Positions 6,498 to 15,543 of a stretch of DNA of 19,826 nt are shown one piece after another. The DNA is taken from the NCBI GenBank assembly GCA_964373065.1, contig CAYJSJ010000021.1, positions 1 through 19,826 of the forward strand, in the 5' to 3' direction. Position numbers and translations under genes: made by a program. This stretch comes from CAYJSJ01 sp964373065 (lineage in GTDB: Bacteria > Patescibacteriota > Gracilibacteria > Peribacterales > Peribacteraceae). Under the pieces are notes generated by a model. It did no database searches and was not told where the DNA came from. It was given only the letters and a program-made list of their open reading frames with translations. Within the stretch, counting starts at the first letter, position 1. Every line of letters begins with the position of its first letter.

Positions 6498-8062
6498 GGG
6501 GATTCTGGTGGAAGGGGATTTGCCATCAGGTTCTTTTTCTCACAGTTTACACACCGAAGCTCCCAGAGCGGGAAGATCATGCGTTTGCGAAAGGAAACAT
6601 CGCTGATCGGCTCATAGTACGAGAGAGGCCTATAGAAGTGAAACGAGGCAAAGATCATGAGGCCGCATGCAAGCAGAAGCCAATCCTTCCTGCGTGCATC
6701 CAGAGCCCATGCACCGATCTTTTTGAGGTCAAGCAATACATATCCGAGCAGTATAAAACTGAAAAGAAGGGGGATAAAATAATGGTACAGGTACAGCACG
6801 CGGTCGATCCGGCTCACCGCGATCATGTACGAAAGCCACAGAAGGCTCCAGAGCATCAGATCATGCCTATGCTCCGGTTTTTTGGCACCGTGTAGCAAAA
6901 AAGATCCAAGAATCAGTACGAATGCAAGGAGCAAGCCGATGAGCGAAAGTCCCCAGACGACGGGATTGATTTGCAGTGTGAGGTATTGGTACAGAGATCC
7001 ATCGGGAGTTTCCCAGCGATAATTGATCGCGCGGGCTCCAAAAGGCCATAGGAAAAAAGGTGATCCGTTTTCATCTGCTTTGCAGAGGTTTAATGGCGGG
7101 ACACCTGTGCTGTAGTGCTTGAGGAAACGGAGGTTGTCTCTCATCATGAGCGGGAGACTGATCCTTCCTGCACCAAGCAGCGTTTTGTATTCCTCCGATG
7201 CCTGGTAATACCCGTTATCCGGCAGAGAATCGACGATACGTTTTCCTATGCTGAAGTGCAGTTGCCAGATGGCGACATAGACGATCAGGAATCCGGCGGT
7301 GGAAAGGACGAGGAACTGACAAATTTTTTGGAAGTCGAAGGTCGACAGTCGTAGGGCAAACGTCCGTGACATTTGACTTTCGACATTCGACCTCTTCCGC
7401 AAGTGCAGAATCATCACAGGCCATAGTAAAATCATGATCATCGCCAGTGCCTTCGTCCCCATGGCACCTGCGAATGCGATCCCAAGGAGCAGGCTGAGGA
7501 GAGGGAACGCATGTCGATGATGCCGGAACCTCAGAACCAAAAGATACAGGGCAATCATCGCCACGCAGAAAAAAAGCATCGTGCTATCGAGCATCGCCGC
7601 TCTGCTATGGGTGATCAAGGCGTTATCAAACACATAGAGGAAACTGAGGAGCACCGCCCAGACGGGTTTACGCGTAATGAGCAAGAAAATCAGGTAGAGA
7701 AGCGGCGCGATCGCCCACCCTAAGAACACGGGGAAGAATCGGTATCCCTTGAACGAAAAACCGCTCGGGAGTTCCTTTGCATAGTCGGTTCCAATAAATT
7801 CGTCATCCGCACCGACATTGGCATTCAAGAGCTTCTCGCCGGCTGCAATCAGCAGTTTTCCGAGCGGCGGATGCGGCTCCATGAAGTAGACGCCGTTCAA
7901 ATACTTCTGTGCCGAAGCGATATGGTAATTCTCATCCCAGTAGAGAAACGGGGGATTCGTGTAGTTCCAGAAGTATGTAAAAAATGCCATCACCGCAATC
8001 AGCAGCCCCAGCAGCACCGATGCTCCCATGCGTTGGTTGCGTGTCTCTGATGCATTTGGCAT
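6494..8062 (-). CDS. PMT-type (GT39) protein O-mannosyltransferase-like protein
   Basis: 522 residues from ATG 8062. The frame extends upstream to 8173, but only through an 18-bp tandem repeat giving a repetitive, unlikely N-terminus. After the first membrane segment (about 14-31) comes YWDENYHIASAQKY, with the acidic Asp-Glu pair (43-44) that is catalytic in PMTs. EPHPPLGKLLIA (62-73) is the PMT signature, and SRAAMLDS (153-160) is also characteristic. Around ten membrane spans follow. No MIR domain is present, as in bacterial homologues. The extreme C-terminus has a CVNCEKKN stretch, unusual for the family. Known members transfer mannose from polyprenyl-phosphate-mannose to Ser/Thr of exported proteins. 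The nearby GT2 enzyme could provide that donor. The surface proteins encoded at 1-3963 are possible acceptors, but this is only inference. Confidence 0.85.
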   Translation of the reverse strand: MPNASETRNQRMGASVLLGLLIAVMAFFTYFWNYTNPPFLYWDENYHIASAQKYLNGVYFMEPHPPLGKLLIAAGEKLLNANVGADDEFIGTDYAKELPSGFSFKGYRFFPVFLGWAIAPLLYLIFLLITRKPVWAVLLSFLYVFDNALITHSRAAMLDSTMLFFCVAMIALYLLVLRFRHHRHAFPLLSLLLGIAFAGAMGTKALAMIMILLWPVMILHLRKRSNVESQMSRTFALRLSTFDFQKICQFLVLSTAGFLIVYVAIWQLHFSIGKRIVDSLPDNGYYQASEEYKTLLGAGRISLPLMMRDNLRFLKHYSTGVPPLNLCKADENGSPFFLWPFGARAINYRWETPDGSLYQYLTLQINPVVWGLSLIGLLLAFVLILGSFLLHGAKKPEHRHDLMLWSLLWLSYMIAVSRIDRVLYLYHYFIPLLFSFILLGYVLLDLKKIGAWALDARRKDWLLLACGLMIFASFHFYRPLSYYEPISDVSFRKRMIFPLWELRCVNCEKKNLMANPLPPESP

Positions 8063-8083
8063 GGAACGGAGTGTAGCTGATGC

Positions 8084-8180
8084 ATTGAAGGTTTGGAAAG
8101 TTTGAAACGTTGGAAGCAAACTTCCCCAACGTTCCAAACCTTCCCAACGTTCCAAACCTTCCCAACGTTCCAAACCTTCC
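8084..8180. repeat. 18-bp tandem repeat (three perfect copies) with inverted arm
   Basis: CAACGTTCCAAACCTTCC occurs at 8127-8144, 8145-8162 and 8163-8180 with no mismatch. An imperfect inverted copy (GAAGGTTTGGAA at 8087-8098 and ACGTTGGAAG at 8107-8116) lies just before, so the region can fold as a hairpin. It occupies the gap between the divergent PMT-type gene and ftsH. Unit length and absence of spacers exclude a CRISPR array. Confidence 0.75.
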
Positions 8181-8261
8181 TAACTTTCTTGCAAGAATCA
8201 GGTGACTCCCACTGCGCTTGTGGCTATCCTGTAGCCAATACTTCGATTACTCTCTGCATAA

Positions 8262-10105
<1,844 letters not shown>

Positions 10106-10109
<4 letters not shown>

Positions 10110-11416
10110 GAGCACTCTCTCCTCTGGACGGCCGATACCGAGCCGCAGTCGAAGCACTTCACCCGTATTTTTCCGAGGAAGCACTCCACCAAGCAAGAGT
10201 GGAAGTGGAGATTCGCTATTTCATGGCACTCGGCGATGTGCTTCCGAAACGCGATTTTCCATCACTGCCTCTGCAGAAGAAAACACTGCTCTGTAACATT
10301 ATTCAAACGTTTAATGACAACGATGCGGCTGATATCAAACGCAGAGAAACAACAACGAATCACGATGTAAAAGCCGTCGAGTATTGGCTGAAAGATGAGG
10401 TATCGAAGATCAAAGGTCTCAAGCCCTATCGTGAATTCATACATTTCGGACTCACCAGTGAAGATGTCAATAATCTCGCTTACGGGCTGCTCATTACGCG
10501 CGCAGTGAAGGATGTCTTCATTCCTGCCATGGCAAAGGCAGTGTCGGATATCAAAAAAATAGCTTCCTCTTCAGCAAAAACAACAATGCTGAGCCTCACG
10601 CACGGGCAGCCCGCCACTCCAACGACGCTCGGAAAAGAAATGATGGTGTTCGTTGATCGCCTGCAACGTCAGGTAGATCAATTGAAGGCATGGACAATGC
10701 ATGGAAAATTCGGGGGAGCGGTAGGCAACTACTCCGCGCACAAGGCGGCGTACCCGGATATCCACTGGGAAGCATTCGGTAAAAAGTTCATCACGTCTTT
10801 GCATCTTCACCCGCTCACACATACTACGCAGATCAATCCGCATGACGACATAGCGGAACTCAGCCACATCCTCTTCCGATGGAATACGATCAGTATCGGT
10901 CTCTGCAGAGACATCTGGAGTTATATTTCCCGCGGCATCTTCGGGCAGAAGATCATCAAAGGCGAAGTAGGTTCCTCCACCATGCCGCACAAGGTGAACC
11001 CCATCGATTTCGAGAATGCAGAGGGGAATTTCGGTCTCGCCAATGCGCTGTTTGCGCACTTTGCAGAAAAACTCCCCATCAGCCGCATGCAGCGCGACCT
11101 TTCCGATTCCACGGTGCAGAGGAACATCGGCGTGGCATTCGGGTATGTTCTGCTCGCGCTGTCTTCCCAGAGGAAAGGAATGGCGAAGCTTCTATTGAAT
11201 AAAAAAGTTATTCAAGAAGAACTCGATCAGCATCCCGAAATCCATGCCGAGGCACTTCAAACTGTATTACGAAAACACGGTGTGGAGGGCGCGTACGAAA
11301 AACTGAAATCTCTCACGCGGGGGGAGAGGGTGACAAAGGGAGATATTCTTCAATTCATCGGGACGCTGAAGATTCCTCAGCCAGAAAAAGTACGGCTGAA
11401 GAAGATGTGCTCCTAA
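10106..11416 (+). CDS. purB: Adenylosuccinate lyase
   Basis: 436 residues from a GTG start that overlaps the ftsH stop as GTGA. It starts RALSPLDGRY, matching the N-terminal 'SPVDGRY' of the E. coli-type enzyme. Conserved sites of the fumarase/aspartase superfamily are GLTSEDVNN (115-123), THGQPATPTT (165-174, catalytic His) and the flexible signature loop GSSTMPHKVNPIDFENAEGN (about 289-308, with the catalytic Ser). The enzyme cleaves adenylosuccinate to AMP and fumarate, and SAICAR to AICAR and fumarate. In an organism of this kind AMP salvage from IMP may be the more important role, but other purine genes are outside the window. Coupling to ftsH has no obvious metabolic reason. Its stop overlaps the convergent ATPase stop. 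Confidence 0.95.
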
Positions 11417-13653
11417 ATCAGCGGTTCCTCGAACTTCTCTTCCACCGCGGCAAGTTCCTCTGGCTTCGGAGGCTCTTTGGCGGCCTCGTCCCATCGTTGC
11501 AGAAACGCTTCGACATGCTTCTTGGGAGCACAATACTTCTTTCGTGAGATCGCGATGATCTCTTTACTCACATCACTCACAGGTTTCGGAACGTCGATCG
11601 TTCGCGCGGAGAACGGCTCGCGAATCTCTCCGTTCACAGACATCTTTATGTAGAACTCGCGGACCCCGAGGTTGATGATGTCGCGTTCCTTGAAGATCGG
11701 CTCGAATTCCTTTTCGAGAACCTCCGCGTCCTCCGCACCAACACGAAAGGAAACCATCGACCCAACGTTGCCGAAGACCGTCTGGCGGATCTTGCTGCTC
11801 AGTTGCCCCATGTACTGGTGGGCGATCGTCAGATTCAAGTGATATTTGCGCGCCTCGGAGAGAATTTCGTAGAACGTATCTGTCGCGAAGTTCTGGAACT
11901 CATCCACGTAGAAGTAGAAGTTCTGACGCTGTTCCTCTGCGATATTTTGCCTGCTCATCGCCGCCTGATAGATCTTCGTGATGATCATAGAACCGATCAA
12001 CGAGGAATTCTCTTCGCCGAGCAAACCCTTGCTTACTTTCATCAGCAGGATCTTCTTATTATCCATAATGTCGCGAAGATCGAACTTCATCTCCGGTTGT
12101 CCGACAACATTGCGGATCATATTTGTAGCAACAAACTGGCCGACTTTATTGAGCAGCGGCGTGATAGCATCGGCATCGAACTTTTCGCTCCAAGCGGCAA
12201 ACTCCGAAACCCAGAAGCTCTTCACGACGTTGTCATTGATCCTCGCGACGATCTTCTGTCGGTAGTTCTTATCGGTCAGCATTTTGAGAATCGAGAGGAT
12301 AGACGTGTTGGGGCTGTCGAGGAGGGCGAGCAGCGTGTACCGGAGCACATGTTCCAGACGATCGCTCCAGTTTGTGCCGAAGAGTTTTTTGAAGATGTCG
12401 ATGATCCCTATTGTGAGTTGCATTTTGTAGGCGTCGTCGACACGTTCCAAGGGGTTAAACGCAATCGGAAACTCCGTATCGGCCGGGTCAAAAAGGATCA
12501 CTTGATCTTTGCGTTCCGGCGGTACAAAGCGAAGGACGGCATCCACAAGGTCTCCGTGCGGATCTAGGACTGCGACACCGTGACCGTTTTTCAAATCATT
12601 CATGATCAGAAGCTCCAGAAGCTTGCTTTTTCCGGATCCGGATTTTCCGACTAAGTACAGGTGGCGTCTTCGGTCTTCGCGTCGAATGCCGAATTCCACC
12701 TGATTATTGTGGTAGTTCGTGATCCCAAAAGACGAAACATCCATTTCTCCGGAACGTGGTAAATCTTGTGGTGGGTCGGATTTTCGTGCAAGCACATGCA
12801 CGATGTGCGGAACAAGATCGGCATTCGGCAAGTGGTAGAGCGTCGCGACTTCTTTTGCGCTCATGATAAAGGTATTTGCGTGTTTTCTCGATTCAAACTT
12901 ATCGACGAAGGTGGGGCTGGTCGTAATCCTTGCAGCGGAGAAACCGTTGATGTCGGTGTCGGTGAAGTGGTAGAACGCATCGATCACGGCACCGAGCTTT
13001 CGTTTGGCAATTTCTGAATTTTTTGCAATGTAGACAAGCCGCATGCTGACGCGAAATGGTTTTGTCTGTTCCTTCTCTGCAGCCAGATCAAATCTCCGTT
13101 TGTTGATCCCCTTGAGACCTTCTTTGCGCAGTCTGTCTCTGATCGAGAAGAACTTCTTAATGCGCGCAAACCAGAACCGCCAGCTGCGAAGGAAGTGGAA
13201 GTATGCACTGTCGTCCTGCGGCTCCACGACAATCTGCACCCAGACGCGTTCGCCGCTTTCGATCTTACTGATCACCGAAAAAAGCCTCGACATGCTGTCC
13301 TCCTTGAACTGGTCATACGTGCGAATGGGGTACACATCGCGTTCCAGGAGCCCGAGTTGTGTTCCGGCGACAGCGTGTTTTTCGGGATCATAGAGCTTCA
13401 CATAGTCCTTCGTCAGTTTGATCTCCGCATCCGGAAAGATGGAATACACAAGTCCTTCGATCGTTTCCCGGTAGCGATTCTCCACAACGATGTAAAAGTA
13501 CGTGTACTGTTCATAGCCGAAGTACTCAAAGGAGAATCGTACGCCCGTAACAGTATTTCTAAGGGAGATCAAAAGCTCTTGGAACTTGGGTTCCATCTTC
13601 GTATTCCCTTCCGAGCCCTGCGGGATGACGATGTGGAGATGAGAGAGGGGCAT
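11413..13653 (-). CDS. HerA/VirD4-type membrane-associated ATPase (type IV secretion DNA-binding-like)
   Basis: 746 residues from ATG 13653. The C-terminal half is a RecA-like motor of the FtsK-HerA superfamily: Walker A GKSGSGKS (336-343), VLDPHGDLVD (362-371), Walker B YVDEFQNFA (582-590) and the downstream AHQYMGQL (611-618) that matches the Q-containing motif of VirD4/TraG/TrwB proteins. The N-terminal 320 residues form a separate region with no clear transmembrane helix, beginning LSHLHIVIPQGSEGNTKM. CPR genomes often encode such ATPases, annotated as type IV secretory or DUF87-like proteins. Roles in DNA uptake, conjugation or pilus assembly have been suggested but not settled. No relaxase, VirB4 or pilin gene is in the window. 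It converges on purB, with stops sharing CTAA. Confidence 0.8.
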   Translation of the reverse strand: MPLSHLHIVIPQGSEGNTKMEPKFQELLISLRNTVTGVRFSFEYFGYEQYTYFYIVVENRYRETIEGLVYSIFPDAEIKLTKDYVKLYDPEKHAVAGTQLGLLERDVYPIRTYDQFKEDSMSRLFSVISKIESGERVWVQIVVEPQDDSAYFHFLRSWRFWFARIKKFFSIRDRLRKEGLKGINKRRFDLAAEKEQTKPFRVSMRLVYIAKNSEIAKRKLGAVIDAFYHFTDTDINGFSAARITTSPTFVDKFESRKHANTFIMSAKEVATLYHLPNADLVPHIVHVLARKSDPPQDLPRSGEMDVSSFGITNYHNNQVEFGIRREDRRRHLYLVGKSGSGKSKLLELLIMNDLKNGHGVAVLDPHGDLVDAVLRFVPPERKDQVILFDPADTEFPIAFNPLERVDDAYKMQLTIGIIDIFKKLFGTNWSDRLEHVLRYTLLALLDSPNTSILSILKMLTDKNYRQKIVARINDNVVKSFWVSEFAAWSEKFDADAITPLLNKVGQFVATNMIRNVVGQPEMKFDLRDIMDNKKILLMKVSKGLLGEENSSLIGSMIITKIYQAAMSRQNIAEEQRQNFYFYVDEFQNFATDTFYEILSEARKYHLNLTIAHQYMGQLSSKIRQTVFGNVGSMVSFRVGAEDAEVLEKEFEPIFKERDIINLGVREFYIKMSVNGEIREPFSARTIDVPKPVSDVSKEIIAISRKKYCAPKKHVEAFLQRWDEAAKEPPKPEELAAVEEKFEEPLI

Positions 13654-13724
13654 AGTGTGCCTATTTGAAGTTACAATACCACATTATTAGGGGCTAGGGG
13701 TGAGTATTAAGGGATTAGGGAATG

Positions 13725-13849
13725 ATGGCAACAATGTACCCTATTCCCGAAATTCCAATCCCCAATCCCTAATAGACCTCTTTCAAGTAGCACTCTTCGC
13801 AGTAAACCTTTTCTGGGCGGTTGGGTGCGTAGGTTGTTTGGATCGGTTT
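13725..13849 (-). repeat. 125-bp exact repeat, copy A
   Basis: Identical to 17243-17367. On the minus strand it covers the last 27 codons of the Cys-rich pseudogene and about 44 bp of the spacer beyond its stop. Similarity, with a few mismatches, extends to about 13690. Confidence 0.9.
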
Positions 13850-14638
13850 ACCGCAGCTTCCGCAGATGCGACTCCAGAGTTTGCGGGGGTTTCTTTGTGC
13901 CAATCGATCGAGATGACGTTGATCCGGTGAACGACGAGGGATCGGCAAGTTCTGTGTGCGATAGAATGCAAGTTCTTGTGGTGTAATACGAAATGGTTTT
14001 GCCGTTACTTCACAGATGATCGCCCAGTGAGAAACATCATCGGGAATATCTTTGCTGTTATCCGGAAGGGCGTTGGCGGGTATTGTTTTTTTTGCTTGGA
14101 CTACAGGAATTTCATTCTCATCCCATGAGGAACCTTCTTTGAGAGCTTGTTCTTTTGTCCGCGGATAATAGAGTTGAGCCGTTGTCTTGTTGTAGCCGAA
14201 TGTAGAGAAGGCGAATGGATAGAATTTTCCCCATTCATTGGTCTTCATCATATGTTGGATGATCCGGGGAGCCAAGAGTGCATATTCCTCTTGAGAATAT
14301 TGCTTATTTAAAATGCAGTATTGCTTATTGTGCACGCTTAAGCATCCGAAGCAATTCTTGGAAGCTTGAATGTACCAGCAATAGAGGAGATCAGAACAAC
14401 TCACGTGAGAATGATGGCAGAAGAGCGCGTGGTACGTATCGTTTCCGGCAATGCAGCATTCGTACGATTCACGCAGATTCAAGCCGTACTGATAGCAGTC
14501 ATAAATATCTTTGCCACCGGTTACAATTTGATAGAGGAATTTCCCTGTTTCAATATCCTCACAATCGAACGATGCATGCACGTTTTTGCAGTTATTGAGA
14601 TGATCACCGCTGCAGTTCTCCAGATTATTGCCTTGCAA
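13769..14638 (-). CDS. C-terminal piece of Cys-rich copy 1
   Basis: 289 residues if started at TTG 14638. Another 32 sense codons continue upstream in frame to the TAG. It carries the second 'NKQYCILNKQYSQEEY' motif, the FSTFGYNKTTAQLYYP block and the tail module. No ATG or ribosome binding site supports an independent start here, so I regard this as the 3' part of one broken gene. Confidence 0.45.
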   Translation of the reverse strand: MQGNNLENCSGDHLNNCKNVHASFDCEDIETGKFLYQIVTGGKDIYDCYQYGLNLRESYECCIAGNDTYHALFCHHSHVSCSDLLYCWYIQASKNCFGCLSVHNKQYCILNKQYSQEEYALLAPRIIQHMMKTNEWGKFYPFAFSTFGYNKTTAQLYYPRTKEQALKEGSSWDENEIPVVQAKKTIPANALPDNSKDIPDDVSHWAIICEVTAKPFRITPQELAFYRTQNLPIPRRSPDQRHLDRLAQRNPRKLWSRICGSCGKPIQTTYAPNRPEKVYCEECYLKEVY

Positions 14639-14734
14639 CTCTTTGAATGTATGCTTGCGTTCCAGCTCCTTTCTCCGTGTTTTACAGGAGTCGTATTGAG
14701 TGAAGGAACGAAGATCAATGGCGGATATTTTCTC

Positions 14735-15466
14735 CTAGTAGCCTTTTTTGCTCAATTGTTGATTTTCAAAACAAAACTCTTTTCCGCGAAGCCCGACACA
14801 GAGGAAACAATCTTTGCATCCGACACAGTCACGCAAAAACATACTCGATTGGCAGTTATTGCAGTCTTGGCATCCCTTCAGTCCGTAGCACGAGAGACAA
14901 TCGATACAGTCATAGAGCAACTCGCTCTGCAGATTATAAAAACCATCGACGCACGATCGTACATGCTTGAAACCGTACCCGTAATAACAGTCTTCACAAA
15001 AGTCTGCGTGCTGGATGAGGTAGCAGTTTTTTGCAAAACCCGCGTAGTGAATATATTCAGCGTTTTCCACCGTTCCCGCAGTCAACAAATTTTCGACGGG
15101 GACTATGGTTTGCAATTCTTTCATTTGATCAAAAAATGGGCGAGAAAAATCAATATCGCGTCCGTAATCGCAGGGGTCCCAGCCGTCTCCGTGCCAACAT
15201 TCGCGGCAGTACACCGTTCTCTTTTGCCAAGGTGGATACTGCGTTATGGTCCGTTTTTTGCAGAGTGCACACGTCGCCGGATAGAAAAACTGTTCATTGC
15301 ACAGTGCGAGCCTGTGTCTCTGCCTGCAATCCGGACAATTTACCGGAGGTGGGAGAGGATATTTTTTTCCTGCGAATACAGGTGATACTCTTTCATAAAA
15401 CTGAAGATCATCATCGGTCACTTCAAATGAAGCTTTACACCAGCCGTTTGCACAAGTCTTTTTCAT
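14735..15466 (-). CDS. N-terminal piece of Cys-rich copy 1
   Basis: 243 residues from ATG 15466 to the TAG. It includes the complete N-terminal ribbon module (CPDCRQRHRL, then WDPCDYGRDIDFSRPFFDQM) and the first central Cys cluster, ending at QLSKKGY. It could still be made as a short protein. Details are under the pseudogene entry. Confidence 0.6.
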   Translation of the reverse strand: MKKTCANGWCKASFEVTDDDLQFYERVSPVFAGKKYPLPPPVNCPDCRQRHRLALCNEQFFYPATCALCKKRTITQYPPWQKRTVYCRECWHGDGWDPCDYGRDIDFSRPFFDQMKELQTIVPVENLLTAGTVENAEYIHYAGFAKNCYLIQHADFCEDCYYGYGFKHVRSCVDGFYNLQSELLYDCIDCLSCYGLKGCQDCNNCQSSMFLRDCVGCKDCFLCVGLRGKEFCFENQQLSKKGY

Positions 15467-15492
15467 GAAGAGAATTATGAATTATAAATTAT

Positions 15493-15540
15493 GAATTACG
15501 AAGGAATTTCCCGTAATTCTTAATTCTTCCTTCGTAATTC
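15493..15540. repeat. Perfect 14-bp inverted repeat between Cys-rich genes
   Basis: GAATTACGAAGGAA (15493-15506) and its exact reverse complement (15527-15540) surround a 20-base loop. AATTATGAATTATAAATT-type repeats lie beside it. There is no T tract on either strand long enough to call a classic terminator. It could be an intergenic palindromic repeat or an mRNA-processing/stability hairpin between copies 2 and 1. Confidence 0.7.
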
Positions 15541-15543
15541 TGT

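Larger units (their letters stand above)
13769..15466 (-). pseudogene. Cys-rich multi-zinc-ribbon protein, copy 1, interrupted by in-frame TAG
   Basis: Read through one TAG (14735-14737), this is a single 565-residue frame aligning end to end with its two neighbours (553 and 557 residues). There is no frameshift: the start at 15466 and the stop at 13769 are in the same frame. The N-terminal module has CANGWC, PPPVNCPDCR and RTVYCRECW. The centre has many CxxC pairs (LYDCIDCLSCYGLKGCQDC), and the C-terminus ends RPEKVYCEECYLKEVY. The TAG falls right after a Tyr in the motif 'C.GLR.K..C..N.Q....(Y)', where the paralogues have Ala or Thr. A one-base change from GAG, AAG or CAG would create it. 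TAG is a normal stop elsewhere in the window, so nonsense mutation is likelier than recoding. Readthrough or two separate polypeptides remain possible. The tail ribbon has SPDQR in place of CPxCR. Confidence 0.75.

Noticed and set aside
8063..8173. N-terminal extension of the PMT-type protein
   Set aside because: It is encoded by the tandem repeat (repeating ERWEGL), and the family N-terminus begins near the ATG at 8062.
8127..8180. CRISPR-like array
   Set aside because: The 18-bp units are directly adjacent with no spacers, there are only three, and no cas gene is present.
8221..8237. TGGCTA/TAGCCA palindrome ahead of ftsH as an operator
   Set aside because: It is a 6-bp stem only, with no promoter recognised at a fitting distance, so too weak to list as a site.
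14735..14737. Recoded TAG, for example pyrrolysine
   Set aside because: No supporting genes are in view, TAG ends at least five other genes here, and the aligned paralogue residues are ordinary (Ala, Thr). Nonsense mutation is simpler.
14366..15385. 339-codon open frame on the plus strand
   Set aside because: It lies antisense to the Cys-rich copy 1 frame, which has two clear paralogues; the opposite strand has no recognisable domain.
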